This document shows positions 1 through 11,837 of a stretch of DNA of 64,000 bases, piece after piece. The stretch lies in the NCBI GenBank assembly GCA_021613375.1, contig CM038711.1, positions 18,973,194 to 19,037,193 on the forward strand, given 5' to 3'. Numbering within the stretch: the first letter of the stretch is position 1; each line of letters opens with the position of its first letter. Source of the DNA: Megaleporinus macrocephalus (lineage: Eukaryota; Chordata; Actinopteri; Characiformes; Anostomidae). A program made the translations under genes and the position numbers. Under the pieces are notes generated by a model that worked only from the letters and a program-made list of their open reading frames with translations, had not been told where the DNA came from and did no database searches.

Positions 1-93
1 AATCGTTTTTAAAAAAATTGTTATAGCTCAAACCTTTCTTTCAACCTAACAAAAAATAAAGTCTCAGGCTTCATGCAGTGTATTTGTAAAGAT

Positions 94-975
94 CACGTGT
101 AATGCTTTTGAATGCTTTGGCTGTCATCACTGTTGTGAACAGTTCTGACTCTAAACTGAATGATTTTTATTACATCTGTACTGTTCAATTTTACATTCAT
201 TTTTAAATATTGGTGGAAAAAATGGTGGAACTCTGTCATGATCATAGGATGCAATTTATTACCAATATGAAGTTGTTACCTGTAAATTGATAAACATGGT
301 TGTCACATATTTCTCAAATATTGATGTTGTTAGAGTGTAATAAGAACAATCACATTGACAGTAATAAGGTATACCAAATTTTTTTTAAATGGTGACGATA
401 TATTAAAATTGTGATGTGTCCAATTTCTGTTCTACATCTGAACAGTCATATAAACATATTTGTATTTAATGTTTATATTTAAGAGGCCAGTGACAGAAGG
501 AGTGAGAAATATCAGAGCAATAAAGTAAGGGCCTCTGTACACTGTTGTGTAGCAGTATTCTCATGTACAATGCATGTAGTACAAGTGCTCATAGCATAAA
601 CACATAGTTTAACTTTCACCATCATTTATCACGCTCACTCATTTTTTTTGCTGATAGATATGAGGTTAGGCTGTAGCAGTAGCTGGCGTAACAGACCATT
701 ATCATTTGTCTGATCACGTAATAGACTGACTGACTTGAAGCCATATGTTCTGCTGTGATTTTCTGTGATCAAAACACGTGATATAGTAATGCCATAAAGT
801 TCAGAGACCTGGAAGCTCTGTCACGTGTCAGCATGGAACTCCAGTGCTGGTAGCCGCTCAGTGATGACGACATACACCGGCAGTAACTTCGGCTTTCACC
901 CATTCACTTGATTTTTTACAGATATCCTCTAAATTGGTGTAAGCTGGAACTAAACATGTGTCTGTCACTCACGTG
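94..975. promoter_or_regulatory. Cluster of four CACGTG E-boxes
   Basis: Four perfect CACGTG hexamers lie at 94-99, 775-780, 822-827 and 970-975 in AT-rich DNA, where less than one would be expected by chance. Each has T before it or A after it (TCACGTG or CACGTGA), the extended form preferred by the MITF/TFE and USF families of bHLH-zip proteins. CLOCK-BMAL and MYC-MAX also read the core. No gene start is visible here, so an enhancer role is inference. Chance clustering or decay of CpG within an old repeat are alternatives. Confidence 0.3.
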
Positions 976-1653
976 ACATTTTCTCTCACGGGTATTAGTT
1001 TTATCTTTTACATTTGTGTCACCACAGCACGTTAGTCAGCCTGTTCACTGATTTAATGTTAACCACTCAAGCTACAGATCCAAACACCAGCGAACAGGTT
1101 ACTTTCAGTTTCTTTTCTTTTAACCCCAGTTAACTTTTACTGAATGAAGTTTTGATTCTAATATAATGCAGTAATGCATGCAGAACGTGTCCTGAATGCT
1201 TGTACATAGTACTATCTGCACTACCTCTGGTAAAAAAAAATTGTAAACAGTTTAAAGGTAATATAAAAAAAAAGATACCAACATGATGTGGGAGCAAAAC
1301 AATTTGTATGCAGAAAGGATTATGCCACTGATGGCTTTCTGACATGGTGTAGTCATGATGTAACAATGTTCTTTGGGTAGAAGACGGAGCTTTATTGAAA
1401 AGTCATTAAACATAAAACAAGAGTTTAACATGGTTTCAAGTGTCCCTCTTGTGGTACATAAAGCAAATAATCCATGGCATTGTATTTCACTGTGAACCTT
1501 TGACATGCGAGAACAAAAATGGCAGTGAGCCGAGGCAAAAAGCGTAAAACAAAGATGCGAGGCATCGAAGGACGAAGGAAGGGCTATTCTGGAGCCTGTG
1601 AGCATTTGCTATAGGTCCAGTGACAAAAGCACCTGCTGGTGTCACACAGCTCA
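976..1653. other. AT-rich intergenic DNA, no feature seen
   Basis: I see no gene, repeat boundary or motif cluster in this stretch. The short frames on the minus strand have no family resemblance and start in ordinary AT-rich sequence. Confidence 0.6.
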
Positions 1654-1730
1654 GGGGGCAGCCGTGGCATAGTGCGGGAGCGGGGGTCAGGACGACTCGT
1701 TCAAGCAAGGCATGGGCGCCGGGGTTATTT
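1654..1730 (+). mobile_element. Possible degraded tRNA-derived SINE head
   Basis: A GC-rich patch begins GGGGGCAGCCGTGGC, like the head of fish tRNA-derived SINEs. A box-A-like TGGCATAGTGC lies at 1665-1675 and a weak box-B-like CGTTCAAGC at 1698-1706, with spacing close to that of an internal RNA polymerase III promoter. No body, tail or target duplication is clear, so this is a fragment at best. Confidence 0.35.
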
Positions 1731-3594
1731 TCAGTAATATGAACTGATCTTTGTGATCTTTTTAAGTACCCTGAAGAAGACCACCGGGACTACTGCTTGC
1801 ATGAACTTAGACCTTTAATTGTCATTCACTTTTTAATGGTTAAAATAAATGGTTGACTGAACTCCAGCTGCTCAAAAGGTTTAGAGCTCTGACACAGATT
1901 AATGAGCCAAAGTGGACAAGATTCTTTTACACAAGCTCCAGTGCATGTGACAGCCATGCCATATCTGTAGTGGTGACTGTTCAGGTACTTGTTCACTTCA
2001 TCATACATATGGACGTCAAAACATCTTTGGAACTAATGTTTTGGTTTACTAGTCTTAATGATTACTATTCTGTAACTACTATACATCATGTACAGTACTG
2101 CCAGCTAGCCACCCGCATAACTACCAGTTAGCTAAAAACAGTCAAACTATTGTTGAGTTTATACAACATCTACTTTCCTTTTTAATTAAAAAAAAAAAAA
2201 AAAGCAATGTCTTATGTGACACAGTGATGGTTTATATTACTTTTCTGGTAAAAACAGCACATGGGTGCTGTAGATGACTAGGTGTTCTCTTTGAAAATTC
2301 AATATTTCAGAGCACAGATGCACATAAGGTACATTACATTTGAAATGTTATTTTAACACCTTTATTGTATAATCACAATCAGCAAAACCATGAAGTTCCA
2401 TGCATTTTAATGTAAAGAAATTTACTGACAATTTACTGAATCTAAATAAAGTGTCAGCACTGTTATACCAAATAACTAGTTATGCACATCTATGTATCTT
2501 CTTTGTATCCACCAAAATATATATTTAAAGAATTTGATTATATTTGACAAATATTATAAATAAAAAAAAGCTATGACAGACATTGGTTTAGGTTTTTTGT
2601 GGATTTGTTGATAGACACATGAAAATTTCACACCTGTCCTTGACTAACCATATGCTCACGTAAGTTGAAAAATAAATAATTGCTTTTTACAGATTTAATT
2701 TGATGTGTTTTTTTTATACACTCATAATGAATAAAGTGTAAAATCATGTTGCAAGTGACAGATTAAACCTGTTGGAATTTTCAGCACTTTATGTACAAGC
2801 ATTATATAAGGAAATTCATGTCTTGACTGTTTTTGAATGTGCCAGATCAATATACAGAATAATATCAGATTGTATAATTAGACTTGCTATAAATGAAGGA
2901 GCTAGGAGCTCACCTGGCAAGGAGAGATTCTCTGCTATTTAGGGAGGTTCACCACATGCTCCTTAAAATGAGAAAATTAATATGAGATTGCGGTGAAATT
3001 GGCAGAGGTGGATGTTTTTTTCAAGCAAGGATATCAGACATTGACTGAGCACTATAATTAATAAAGGAATGATAGTAAGTCTGCACAAATATTGTTTTGT
3101 AAATATTATTGTGAGCTGATATCACAGATGTGTGCATTATGCAAATACGCCTCTCACCCATAACCAGATATTTATTGTGTGAGTACTCTGATCAATCATA
3201 TATTTTTTGTATTGCAGTAATGATTATGTTGTTACAATTGGTAACTGTATATATTAGATACCTAGCAGAAATTAGCATCATTATGGTGGAGATCCTCATA
3301 CTATTAATAATGAAGATTATGAACATTGCTATAATGATATAATGGACACTAGGTCATAGTATGTTTTTGTTCATTTAAGCCTGTATTCATCGTTCGATTA
3401 CTTAATAATCATCAGAATAATCTCTTTTTTTTCATTTTTTACTGATCAAGAATGACTACACTACCTCTTTCTTCTTTGGATGGTTGGCTGAATCTAAGCA
3501 TATATACACACTATGTACTGTGTACTATGTAAAAAATAGCCACTTGTGTTTGTCCACTTCACTTGGTAAAACATGTCCTTATGGCGTTCACTCT
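1731..3594. other. AT-rich intergenic DNA
   Basis: No gene or recognisable element is seen. There is an adenine homopolymer near 2188-2203 and several A/T-rich runs. The region 3230-3345 is rich in ATTA/TAAT and gives a chance Ile/Met-rich frame. Confidence 0.6.
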
Positions 3595-4073
3595 TCACTA
3601 GAACTAAAACTTTCAGGCCCAAACCCTGAAAAGGAATTACCTGACTCTGTTGAATTCAACTAACTCTGCTATTGGTAAGTTGGCATTCTGGCAAATAGCA
3701 TTCTCCCGGCATCTGTCCAACTCAGATATGTCTGTCAGGCTACCAGATAGGGGTGTAATTAATCACTCCAAAGAACATGTTTCTACTGCCCAGAGGTGGC
3801 GTACTTGACACCACCCCAGCTGACGCTTGGCATTGCATATAGCGATCTTAGTACCTGACACGTCGTTCTTAACCTTGTACAATAATTGCACTAAAACTCT
3901 GCATCCCATGGTAGTGCCAGCTCTTTAGTAGGACCCACTCCACTGCTATTGTTCATCTTTATACATGGCTTTGCATGGCTGTGTGCTTGATTATACACCT
4001 GCAACTGAAACTCCTCAATGCTCAGCTGAATAACAAGGGCAGGTGGCCACATACTGTTGGCCATATCATCTAT
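3595..4073 (-). mobile_element. Tc1-like DNA transposon remnant (transposase antisense)
   Basis: From about 3640 to 4073 the sequence runs parallel to a very common teleost Tc1-like element as I recall it. Recognisable landmarks are the CTCCCGGCATCTG segment near 3712, the 'AATCACTCCAAAGAACA' segment near 3760, the 'GACGCTTGGCATTGCAT' segment near 3821, and 'GCATGGCTGTGTGCTTGATT' followed by ATACACC near 3973. The terminal inverted repeat is represented by CACATACTGTTGGCCATAT near 4049-4067. In this orientation the transposase reads on the minus strand. The element is heavily diverged, lacks the middle of the transposase, has no clear left terminus and no open frame, so it is inactive. Confidence 0.75.
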
Positions 4074-5109
4074 GTTTGATATGGTCATGAAATCCACTTT
4101 CTCGTACAGCAACCTTATGTAGAAATACACTTGATTGTATTTAAAGAGCTATGCCAAGTACAAATCTGCATTGTCCACTGTTTAGGTCACAAAATTATTT
4201 TAGAGCTTTAAACAAAAATGAATCAGGCAGGATTTTATAGCATTAGATGATCTGGTTGCTAGTAAATCTGTTGAAGTTTGAGATAGGGACTGCAAACAGC
4301 CTGTACCAATCAGAGAAACAATAGTGGAGTAGAACTCTTAGTTAACCATTTGCATGTCCTTGCTGCTTTGTAGTGTAGTGTCGGCACAATATCCAGTGAG
4401 TTAAAGACCAAATCTAAAAGCACACAAGAAGTGAGAGCTTAAGCTCTGAATAATGTCCTGGAGCTGAATTTTAGGGAAGACTGTGTCACTTTCTGGTCCT
4501 TTGTTAAATGGTGTCCTTAGGTAAGATATCTTGGGTCTAACGTTAACATCAATATTGACACTTAGCCAGTGCCAAAGATTAATTTCCTGTTTTACACAAA
4601 CATAGATGATCATATGAAAAGTGAATCAATTATATCTGTTATTATAATTGACACTGTATGATTTGTTTATCAGCCCAGGGTAAATTGGGTACATTTGAAC
4701 TCCCTCTTTTCAAATATTATAATATATATCATGTCACTATCCCCCAACATTATTCAGCCAGACTGCATCGTAATGTATTGTCTGCATGCTTATGTCAATT
4801 TAATAAGATCATATATTTTTACGGGCCATAATTCTTGTTATTATTAAGGATTTGTAGAATCTCTTATATTAAAGTTTAAGAATGCATAAAATAACTCACA
4901 GCATATGGTAGTTCCATAATAACCGTATTTCTCCCCTCTAATGATCCTAGAATTTTATTGCTCTTATACTGTGACTCATAACTGCTGTGGAACATAGCAA
5001 AATTGTATAGATTTATTAAAAAGGAAAGTTCTTATTTTTTTCCATAACAAAGCTAAGCTTAAATATGGTGCCTAAGTGAAGTCAGGCCTTCAGGTTTTTT
5101 AAGAAGAAT
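4074..5109. other. AT-rich intergenic DNA, no feature seen
   Basis: No gene, repeat or motif cluster stands out. The short frames present show no protein-like character. Confidence 0.55.
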
Positions 5110-5560
5110 AAAAAAAGAAGTTCATTGCGGTCCAGGTTCAGTGACCCGCTTTGTAGCTGTCTCCAGTCCACCTCAGGGCACCTGGTAATGTCAGGCCTCT
5201 TTTAGATTCCCCAAATCGTGGCTTGCCACTGGTTATTTTCAGCAGTGCTAAGTGATCCCAGTGATCCCAGAGGTCTTTTTTTTTAAATTTCTTTTTGCCA
5301 GAAGTCAAATGCCATAGCATTGCCCCAGGATCAGAGCCTTCAAAGTCAAACTCTGCTTAGACAGCCATTGAAATCAGAGCCCCAGGCCCAGGCGAGGATG
5401 CAGAGCCAGCTCATGGCCAAGCTGTAACTCACACGCCAGCCAAGTGGCAGGGGCACACGCATTCTCTCCCCCTGTGAAATAGCTCTTTTATTGAGGTCAA
5501 AGTAGAGCTAACTGTTGTGACTCAGAAGGATCATTAGGTTCCACATAATGGATAGAGTGT
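5110..5560. promoter_or_regulatory. GC-richer block, candidate conserved non-coding element
   Basis: This block is GC-richer than its flanks, has no simple repeat or transposon signature, and no long open frame. An AGGTCAAAGTA nuclear-receptor-like half-site pair lies at about 5493-5503. The look is that of vertebrate conserved non-coding DNA, but conservation cannot be tested here. Confidence 0.3.
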
Positions 5561-6779
5561 TGAATATTCCTGTAAAACTGTGAACACTGCATTTGGTTGT
5601 GTATACCGTGGCTTCAAAGGCATGGCTGTATATAGGAATACATTTTTATGCACCCTTGAAACCTCTTTAGATGTTTCACCAACACATGCTATGGCATGTG
5701 CAATTCAAACTCAAGTGAAGTAACTGGAGAAATAGGAATGCTAAGATGAAGATACCATCATTGTGCACAACAGAACATTTAAAAATACTATAACCTACCC
5801 AGCGTTTATTATTTAGTTAATAATAATTAAAATCTTTATTAATTAACGATTATGAATAATTTTTTCTTTCTCCTAACCCCAAATGTGGCTGGTAAGCAAA
5901 GATGTTGGGTGGTCAGAATTTGCTCATTTTGCTCTAGAGCTAAGGCTTATGAGATTGGAGTTCTGAGTTACTGAGGTATCATAGGCGTTTGGTACTGCGC
6001 TGTAAAGGCACCCAATTTGGAGAACCTGAGCAGAGTCTCACATGTCTTTAGGAATGGCCGTATAACATACAGTTATTATTCACACTGACTAATAGGGCAA
6101 AATAACATGGGTTTAACCCCTTTTGCAGTATCTGTGCCAACTAATGTAACTATCAAGCACAGGTACATTACATGAGTAAAAGCACAAAAACTAATTTTCT
6201 TAGCTCATCCATGGACTTTATATATGATCATGGGTGCTCTGGTCAGAAACCTTTATCTTTATTATGTAACAAGAATTTTAATAGAAATGTAGTGCAATTA
6301 AATGTACAGTATTTGTCTTTGAGTTAAAAAAACAGTCAGTGCTTAAGTTTGTGTATTTCTGTCCTCTTCTGCTGAATAGTAGTATATCCAGTATATTATA
6401 TTAATATCATATTATAGTGTATTATATTAATATCATATGAACTGCTGGCCTATTACATGCTGCGTGCTTAAATATTGCCTCAAACTGTGATGGCTTTTTA
6501 AGTAATGTCAACTAGAGTCAAAAGAACACAAAATTCAGTCTTAAAGATGCTGTTTCTACTTTTTTTTAAACTTCTGTCACATACTTTTTCATTCTTCATA
6601 GATAACATCATGTGGTATAGTGTCAGAAATGACATATAAGCTTCCATCATTTTTTAGCTTATGGCCTCCTAACCTTGTAACTCTAGTGCAGAATGTCCTG
6701 GCTAATCAGTTTTGAGTAAAAAAACATTTGTTGTGTAAATCAGATTTTTCACTGAACTGTCACTTTAAACAATACCCTG
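5561..6779. other. AT-rich intergenic DNA with a small tandem duplication
   Basis: The only structure is at 6391-6438, where an AT-rich unit of about 20 bp (TATTATATTAATATCATAT) occurs twice in direct orientation. The rest shows no gene or element. Confidence 0.55.
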
Positions 6780-7330
6780 CCAAATCCAGTCGTACTGCAG
6801 CTCCTCATTCTCCATGCTACCTTGACCTTAGAATGGATTCTGTGCACACAAACCAGCCATTAGAGCCTGCTTACATTATACCTTGAGGACCCAATTGTAA
6901 CTTTCCCCTGCATGTGAGCCAAACTTTTCAGGCGAAATTCTTGGCTCCAGAAGCGCTCGCTGAACACAGCCTCTCCCTCGGCCTCTGTCCCTCCCTGGAT
7001 GTCGGTGTGTGTGTTCTTCCTTTTCCTGCACCCCACACCTCCCCGTACACAGGAAATGGCGTCTGGCCTCTTGACAGATAATGTGACACACACGTGTGCG
7101 GCCGGAAGCCGGGGCGGTGAGCCACAAAGGGCTGTGCTGGGTCCTGACTCCCGATAACATCAGGGAAGGCCAGGAGGGAAGAGGTGTCTGCGGGAAGTGG
7201 CCGGGATTGGGAAGGACATGTAGTGTGGTGCTCCCTGGCAGCAGGCCAGAGGATGGAGGGTTGGGGGGCTTTGTCATCACCATTTCCCTGCCATCACATG
7301 TCCTGACCTTACGGATTACCAATTAAAACG
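6780..7330. promoter_or_regulatory. GC-rich block with overlapping chance frames, candidate regulatory DNA
   Basis: A sharply GC-richer island in an AT-rich setting. Frames stay open here in both directions, including one of 148 codons on the minus strand, but their products are Pro/Arg/Gly-rich and resemble no family I know. TTGACAG at 7071-7077, a MEIS/TGIF-type site, overlaps an AGATAA GATA site. I favour a non-coding element over an exon; an unrecognised exon cannot be excluded. Confidence 0.35.
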
Positions 7331-9254
7331 TAACTGAAGGTCTCGGAATACGGTGACTCATTACACACATAATGTTGGAAATGTGCCCTCTTGTTGCAGC
7401 CTCTAACAGCTAGATTTTCTCGTCAACAGTGTTCAGTTTTGTCCCGAAAAGGTCTCTGTTGTACAGTTGAATTGTCAGTTTGACTGAGACATAACAAATA
7501 TTTCCGCTACAACCTATTATGATTTTTTTGCAAGCCGGCAGTCTGTTTCCTGAAAGTATTTAAGAATGTCACCAGTTTTGTCATGCACCTAGATATACAA
7601 AAAACAGGGTCTTTTTTAAACTGGCAATACCGTGTTCACTTTTCTCCAGGACAACGTAGCTGCAGATTTTCCTTCCAACAAAGCAGGAGCACATCTGATC
7701 ATGTGATTGTTTGAAGACCAATTGATTGTAAAGTAGAATTAGGTGATTGTTTGACCTGCAGCCACACCGGCCCTTTGCAGACAAGATTGGACACATTACT
7801 ATTTATTGAGAAGTCAAAGCATACGCTAACGCGTTTTTATATAAGTGTGTGTGTGTGTGTGTTTATACATTGTATTCCGCTGAACAGTTTAGTTTTAGTT
7901 CATCACTGACCTTTAGAGCTACTGTAAACAGCTTTTGACTGCACTATGTAAGATTTTACTTACTTATCAGGAAAAAAAAGCTGTAAAATATAGAGTACCT
8001 TGTAAAGCTTTTAATAATAATATACAAGTAAGAGAGGTTGTCCTGGATTTAGTGGGCGTTTACCATCCAGGATCAAGGGAGTCTGTTAGCTGATATAACA
8101 GAATTGGCTGTTGGCAGTTTTCCTCGATGCATGTTAAACTATGTTGACTGGCTTCTTGTGTCTCAGAGGAGGTGTGTGCAATGTTTTTTGCTCCCAGGTT
8201 AGTTGCATCATGTGATGGGAAGAAGAACTAGAGGGTGCAATTGGAAATGAACACATTTGGGAAGTAAAATTGGGTTACAAAAAGTTTACGTCAGTATTAA
8301 TATCCCTCATAAAATGTTGCATCATCATTTTACTAATTTAATCATTTTAAATTTTAAATTAGGACATAAACATTGTTCTAGGGCCAGGCACACTGCAGGA
8401 AAATCTCTAAAAAAAAATCTAGAATGATTACTTTTTATTGTCTTCAGACTTCAGTTTTATGTAAAAGGCCCTCACTACTGTAGCATAACTACTGGGACTG
8501 ATGAAATAACATGCTGAATTTTATAAAGGTGTAATGTATAGAAAGGCAGACCTAGAATTAAAAGGTAGAATAATCAACTTCTGAATTATCCAAGAATTTT
8601 TTTTAAGGATGATGATTTGGCTACATACAAGATTCATTTGATTTATGTCTTTATAAGGAAAGCTCAAAAGCTTACAGGCCTGATCTTTGTCTCACCTTAG
8701 AGGGCTCACTTGCTCTGTGTCCCGCACATTAGTAAAGCAGAGTGGTTCTTTTAACAATTGTAATTGAAATTAAGTGAGAAACACGAAATATCTTAAATGA
8801 CCTTTTGTGCTATTTGTTCTACAATCATTTTAAAAGAAAAAAATGTGACATTTTAGCACCCACTTCTTTTCTATAACCCACAAGTACACGGTAAGGCACC
8901 CTAAAGACTCCTTTGGAAATGCCGTGCAGTGATGTCTCTCAGTTATATTAAATCACTTTGTTTTAGTCATGCTAAGCTGTATCTGTTTTCTGTGGTTTTC
9001 ACTGCTTGAAATATCCATGTTGTGAAGTTTTTAACAGTTATAAAATCTGCTTATGAGAAAAACCTCCACAAACATGCGAACAACTGACTTTTCTTCCAAA
9101 TAGAAAACACAATAGGGAAGAAAAAAACAGTTGTAATGGCAACTACATTCCCAGCAGGGAACAGTATACATGTTGAAATGTTGTTTGAGGTATGGAATGG
9201 ATCAATGTAGCTACAGTACAATAGCTGGAATTACAGCGGTGTGTGGCAGACTGG
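7331..9254. other. Intergenic DNA with a short GT microsatellite
   Basis: A (GT)n tract of about 18 bp lies at 7844-7861. Otherwise the sequence is AT-rich with no gene or recognisable transposon. Frames are short and unremarkable. Confidence 0.55.
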
Positions 9255-9294
9255 AAATCACATGTACAAGAAAAAAATCTTGTATGTGTGATTT
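9255..9294. repeat. 16-bp inverted repeat (hairpin)
   Basis: Arms AAATCACATGTACAAG (9255-9270) and CTTGTATGTGTGATTT (9279-9294) pair with two mismatches around an 8-nt A-rich loop. The stem is shorter than a typical pre-miRNA, so this may just be a small palindrome. Confidence 0.5.
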
Positions 9295-9560
9295 TTCTGT
9301 CTAAAGATTTAGTACAGCTTTAGTACAGCTTGTGTAGGTGGACTTAGTTCTGTTCATGACTCTATTAATGAATAGAAACATACATTGACATTAAAACATT
9401 TGGATTTGCTCCTATAAATTGTTGTTATTTAGTGGTGACTTGAGTGTTGATTATAATGCTATAAACTAGACCCTAGAAAATATAAACCAATGGCTTATTC
9501 ACAATCTGAAGCACATTAGGAAAAAAGAACATTTGACATGTTAAAATAAAGTATTCTTAT

Positions 9561-9665
9561 TCTCCTGGGTCAGTGAGGGTGACACCCTCGAACAACAAAA
9601 CCCTGAAACAAACCCAGGCCCTTTTTCCTGTGAAGCACTACCCCCACTATACCACCATGCCCCCT
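9561..9665 (-). mobile_element. tRNA-derived SINE, minus strand
   Basis: Read on the minus strand, the copy starts near 9665 with a GGGGCATGGTGG head typical of fish tRNA-derived SINEs. A perfect box-A-like TGGTATAGTGG lies at 9644-9654, followed by the family's GTAGTGCTTCACAG stretch and a CCTGGGTTTG that corresponds to a decayed box B (about 9603-9620). The body ends near 9561. No target duplication is evident. It is a diverged, truncated copy. Confidence 0.65.
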
Positions 9666-10479
9666 GTTATTAAACATAAAACTGTAATGATCTGTTTACA
9701 GTAATTTCTTGTCAACTCCATTCACAGAAAACTTGATACATTTTTGTGAAATGCAATAAAATCAAGAATCTTCTTTTGAACTGTTATTTAAATGACTGTA
9801 TTTTCCCGTCTAAACACTCTGAGAATGTTATGCCTGTAATGCACTTAAAAAGGCAAACTGACAATTGTTTTACATCCACCTTTTCTTTAAATTACACTTC
9901 TAATCATTTAGAATTCAAGGATACTAATTGTTGCTGTTGGCACAATAGTATGCATTTCACAATAGTATGCATGGTCGATATGAAAGACCTAAATTCTTTG
10001 CAGGCTTGTGTTGAGAATTGTTCTTTTTGCCAACTTTTTGCCAATTCTCTGGTGACATTTAGCATGAAGTGGTAACCCACAGCACATATTTGCTTGCAAA
10101 GAACTTTTGGTGGATGCTGCTTTCATACTACTCATGATCCAGCTCTCAAGAAAGAGGTGGATCAGGTTTTGACAAGAGGTGGTTATCATCACTGATGAGC
10201 GTGTCAGCATCGCTTTTAACATCAGATGTTCTCTCATATAGGCTTAGACTTTGTTACGGAAAACGTTTTAAAGGCAGTTAATATCACACCAGTATAGCGC
10301 ATAGGATTATCAAAGCATACTCTACAGTTAATACTAGTCCCTGGTACAAAACAGTTTAAATATTTTCAAGTACAAATTAACATGTTCATGAGATATAGGT
10401 CGTAAGCCTTTCGTTTGATTCAGGCTTATGGAGAATAGCAAGGGACTCCGCTCAAACACTTGCTGTTTTGTTCTAGTGG
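9666..10479. other. Intergenic DNA with a 17-bp tandem duplication
   Basis: The word CACAATAGTATGCAT occurs twice in tandem at about 9942-9972. A 109-codon frame crosses this region on the plus strand, but its product shows no domain and its codon use looks random. No gene is called. Confidence 0.5.
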
Positions 10480-11340
10480 GGAGTGTGGCAAAGCATTTCC
10501 TTTATCATTGTTATGGATAAAAGCTTGGTGTATCCTATCCAAACACAACCACTGGCCTTTCATTTCAAAGAGAAAGTTCCCTGGTGCCCTTTAAAGAGCA
10601 ACTGACCTCCACTTGAAATTATAGAGAGCTGTTTGCTGGCACTTGCCCAGGTTTTGGCTCTCTCCTCCCTGCTGGACCACACAAATGGCCTTAGCAGCTC
10701 ATTTCTGAGAGTGAAAGAATTTGATAAAAGGCTTGCTTAGTGAGAGCTGCCACACCTGTCATAATCTCCTGATGCTGGCCGTAACACAATTTGAAAGGAT
10801 GTCGTGCGAAAACATGAGAATGCGTGTGAGCTCAGTAAATGAAAAGTTTCTGTCACGTTTCTCCCTTGCGCTTTTTACTATAAACTTTTAGATGTTTTTT
10901 GGCATGTTATGTGCCATCCCTTAGGAGGAAGCCTGGTGCAGGTCTTTACCTGGGGCAACCTGAAAGAGAGTTCATGTCTGGCCACCCGGCAAGGAAATTC
11001 AAACTGTGTTTTAAAGGAAGTAAATCATGCCTGCGTTTAGGCACAGGCTGTAAAGTAAATCTACCGACATTTCCCAACCAAGTCAGTTTACATTCCTGCT
11101 TCCTTAATTCTGTCACTTCCCCAGTTGCACTAATGTGCCAGTAAATCTCTGGGACGGGGGAAGACTGATTCATGAGGCATGCAAGGTGTTGTGCCTCATC
11201 AATGTTACTCTTAAAAAACCCGGCTCCACTTGTAAAATTGAGCTAGCGTGATCATTAGTGGTCTGTGAGGCATGCAGGCCCAGGCCCTGAGGGCTCTTTT
11301 GCCCTCAGTTAGGTTAAAGGAAACTTGGTGTGTGCACTAT
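10480..11340. promoter_or_regulatory. Large GC-richer block, candidate enhancer cluster
   Basis: About 850 bp of repeat-free, GC-richer sequence with little sign of coding. Visible sites include a CACCTG E-box at 10753-10758. There is an 8-bp perfect inverted repeat, ATGAGGCA at 11172-11179 and TGCCTCAT at 11192-11199. An 11-bp direct repeat, TGAGGCATGCA, occurs at 11173 and 11266. The repeated GGCATGC words suggest duplicated factor sites. This is one of the stronger conserved-element-like blocks in the window. Confidence 0.4.
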
Positions 11341-11603
11341 TTTGCACATTATGCAGACTGTGAAACTTATGACATTCTGTGATTTCTGTTTGCAGCGTGA
11401 CTTTCTGCCTAAAGAAAGTTTTTAATTTTTCACTGTGTAAAAAAAACAGAAAACACATGTTTACATTAAAATTACAGATGAATTAACAAGTAAATGTAAG
11501 ACGATTTTAAGTTTAGTTTAAAATTATTCTGTCACTTGTGTTTGCACACAGTTAAATTTGACCTCCGCATTTAAAACACCCACATAAACACACACATAAG
11601 TGA

Positions 11604-11783
11604 ACCTTGAGCACATGTGCCCCGAGCGGTGGGCAGCCCTATCTATGGTGTCCGGGGAGCAGTTGGGGGTTAGGTGCCTTGCAGTCATAGGGTACTTCAG
11701 TCGTGTCCTGGTAGTCCCGGGGATCCAACCGGCGACCTTCTGGTCACAAGACCAGATTCCTAACCTTCAGGCCACGACTGCCC
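11604..11783 (-). mobile_element. tRNA-derived SINE, minus strand
   Basis: On the minus strand the element starts at about 11783 with GGGCAGTCGTGGCCTGAAGG. It contains box A TGGCCTGAAGG (11764-11774) and box B GGTTGGATCC (11721-11730) at normal polymerase III spacing, so it is a tRNA-derived head. The body runs down to about 11604 and ends ...CATGTGCTCAAGGTT. TGAAC occurs immediately outside both ends (11601-11605 and 11786-11790) and may be a short target duplication. It is a well-preserved copy of a family I recall as common in fish genomes, and it lies just beside the Tc1-like fossil. Confidence 0.75.
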
Positions 11784-11837
11784 ACTGAACAAAAAAAAAA
11801 AAATCACTGTTACTTTCAGCTTCTGTACTTTGTGGGA

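Noticed and set aside
3748..3758. TAGGGGTGTAA read as a hAT terminus
   Set aside because: It lies inside the aligned Tc1-like element and has no partner terminus; the similarity is coincidental.
9660..9674. GCCCCCTGTTAT as an inverted CTCF core
   Set aside because: Several consensus positions are wrong and it overlaps the SINE head.
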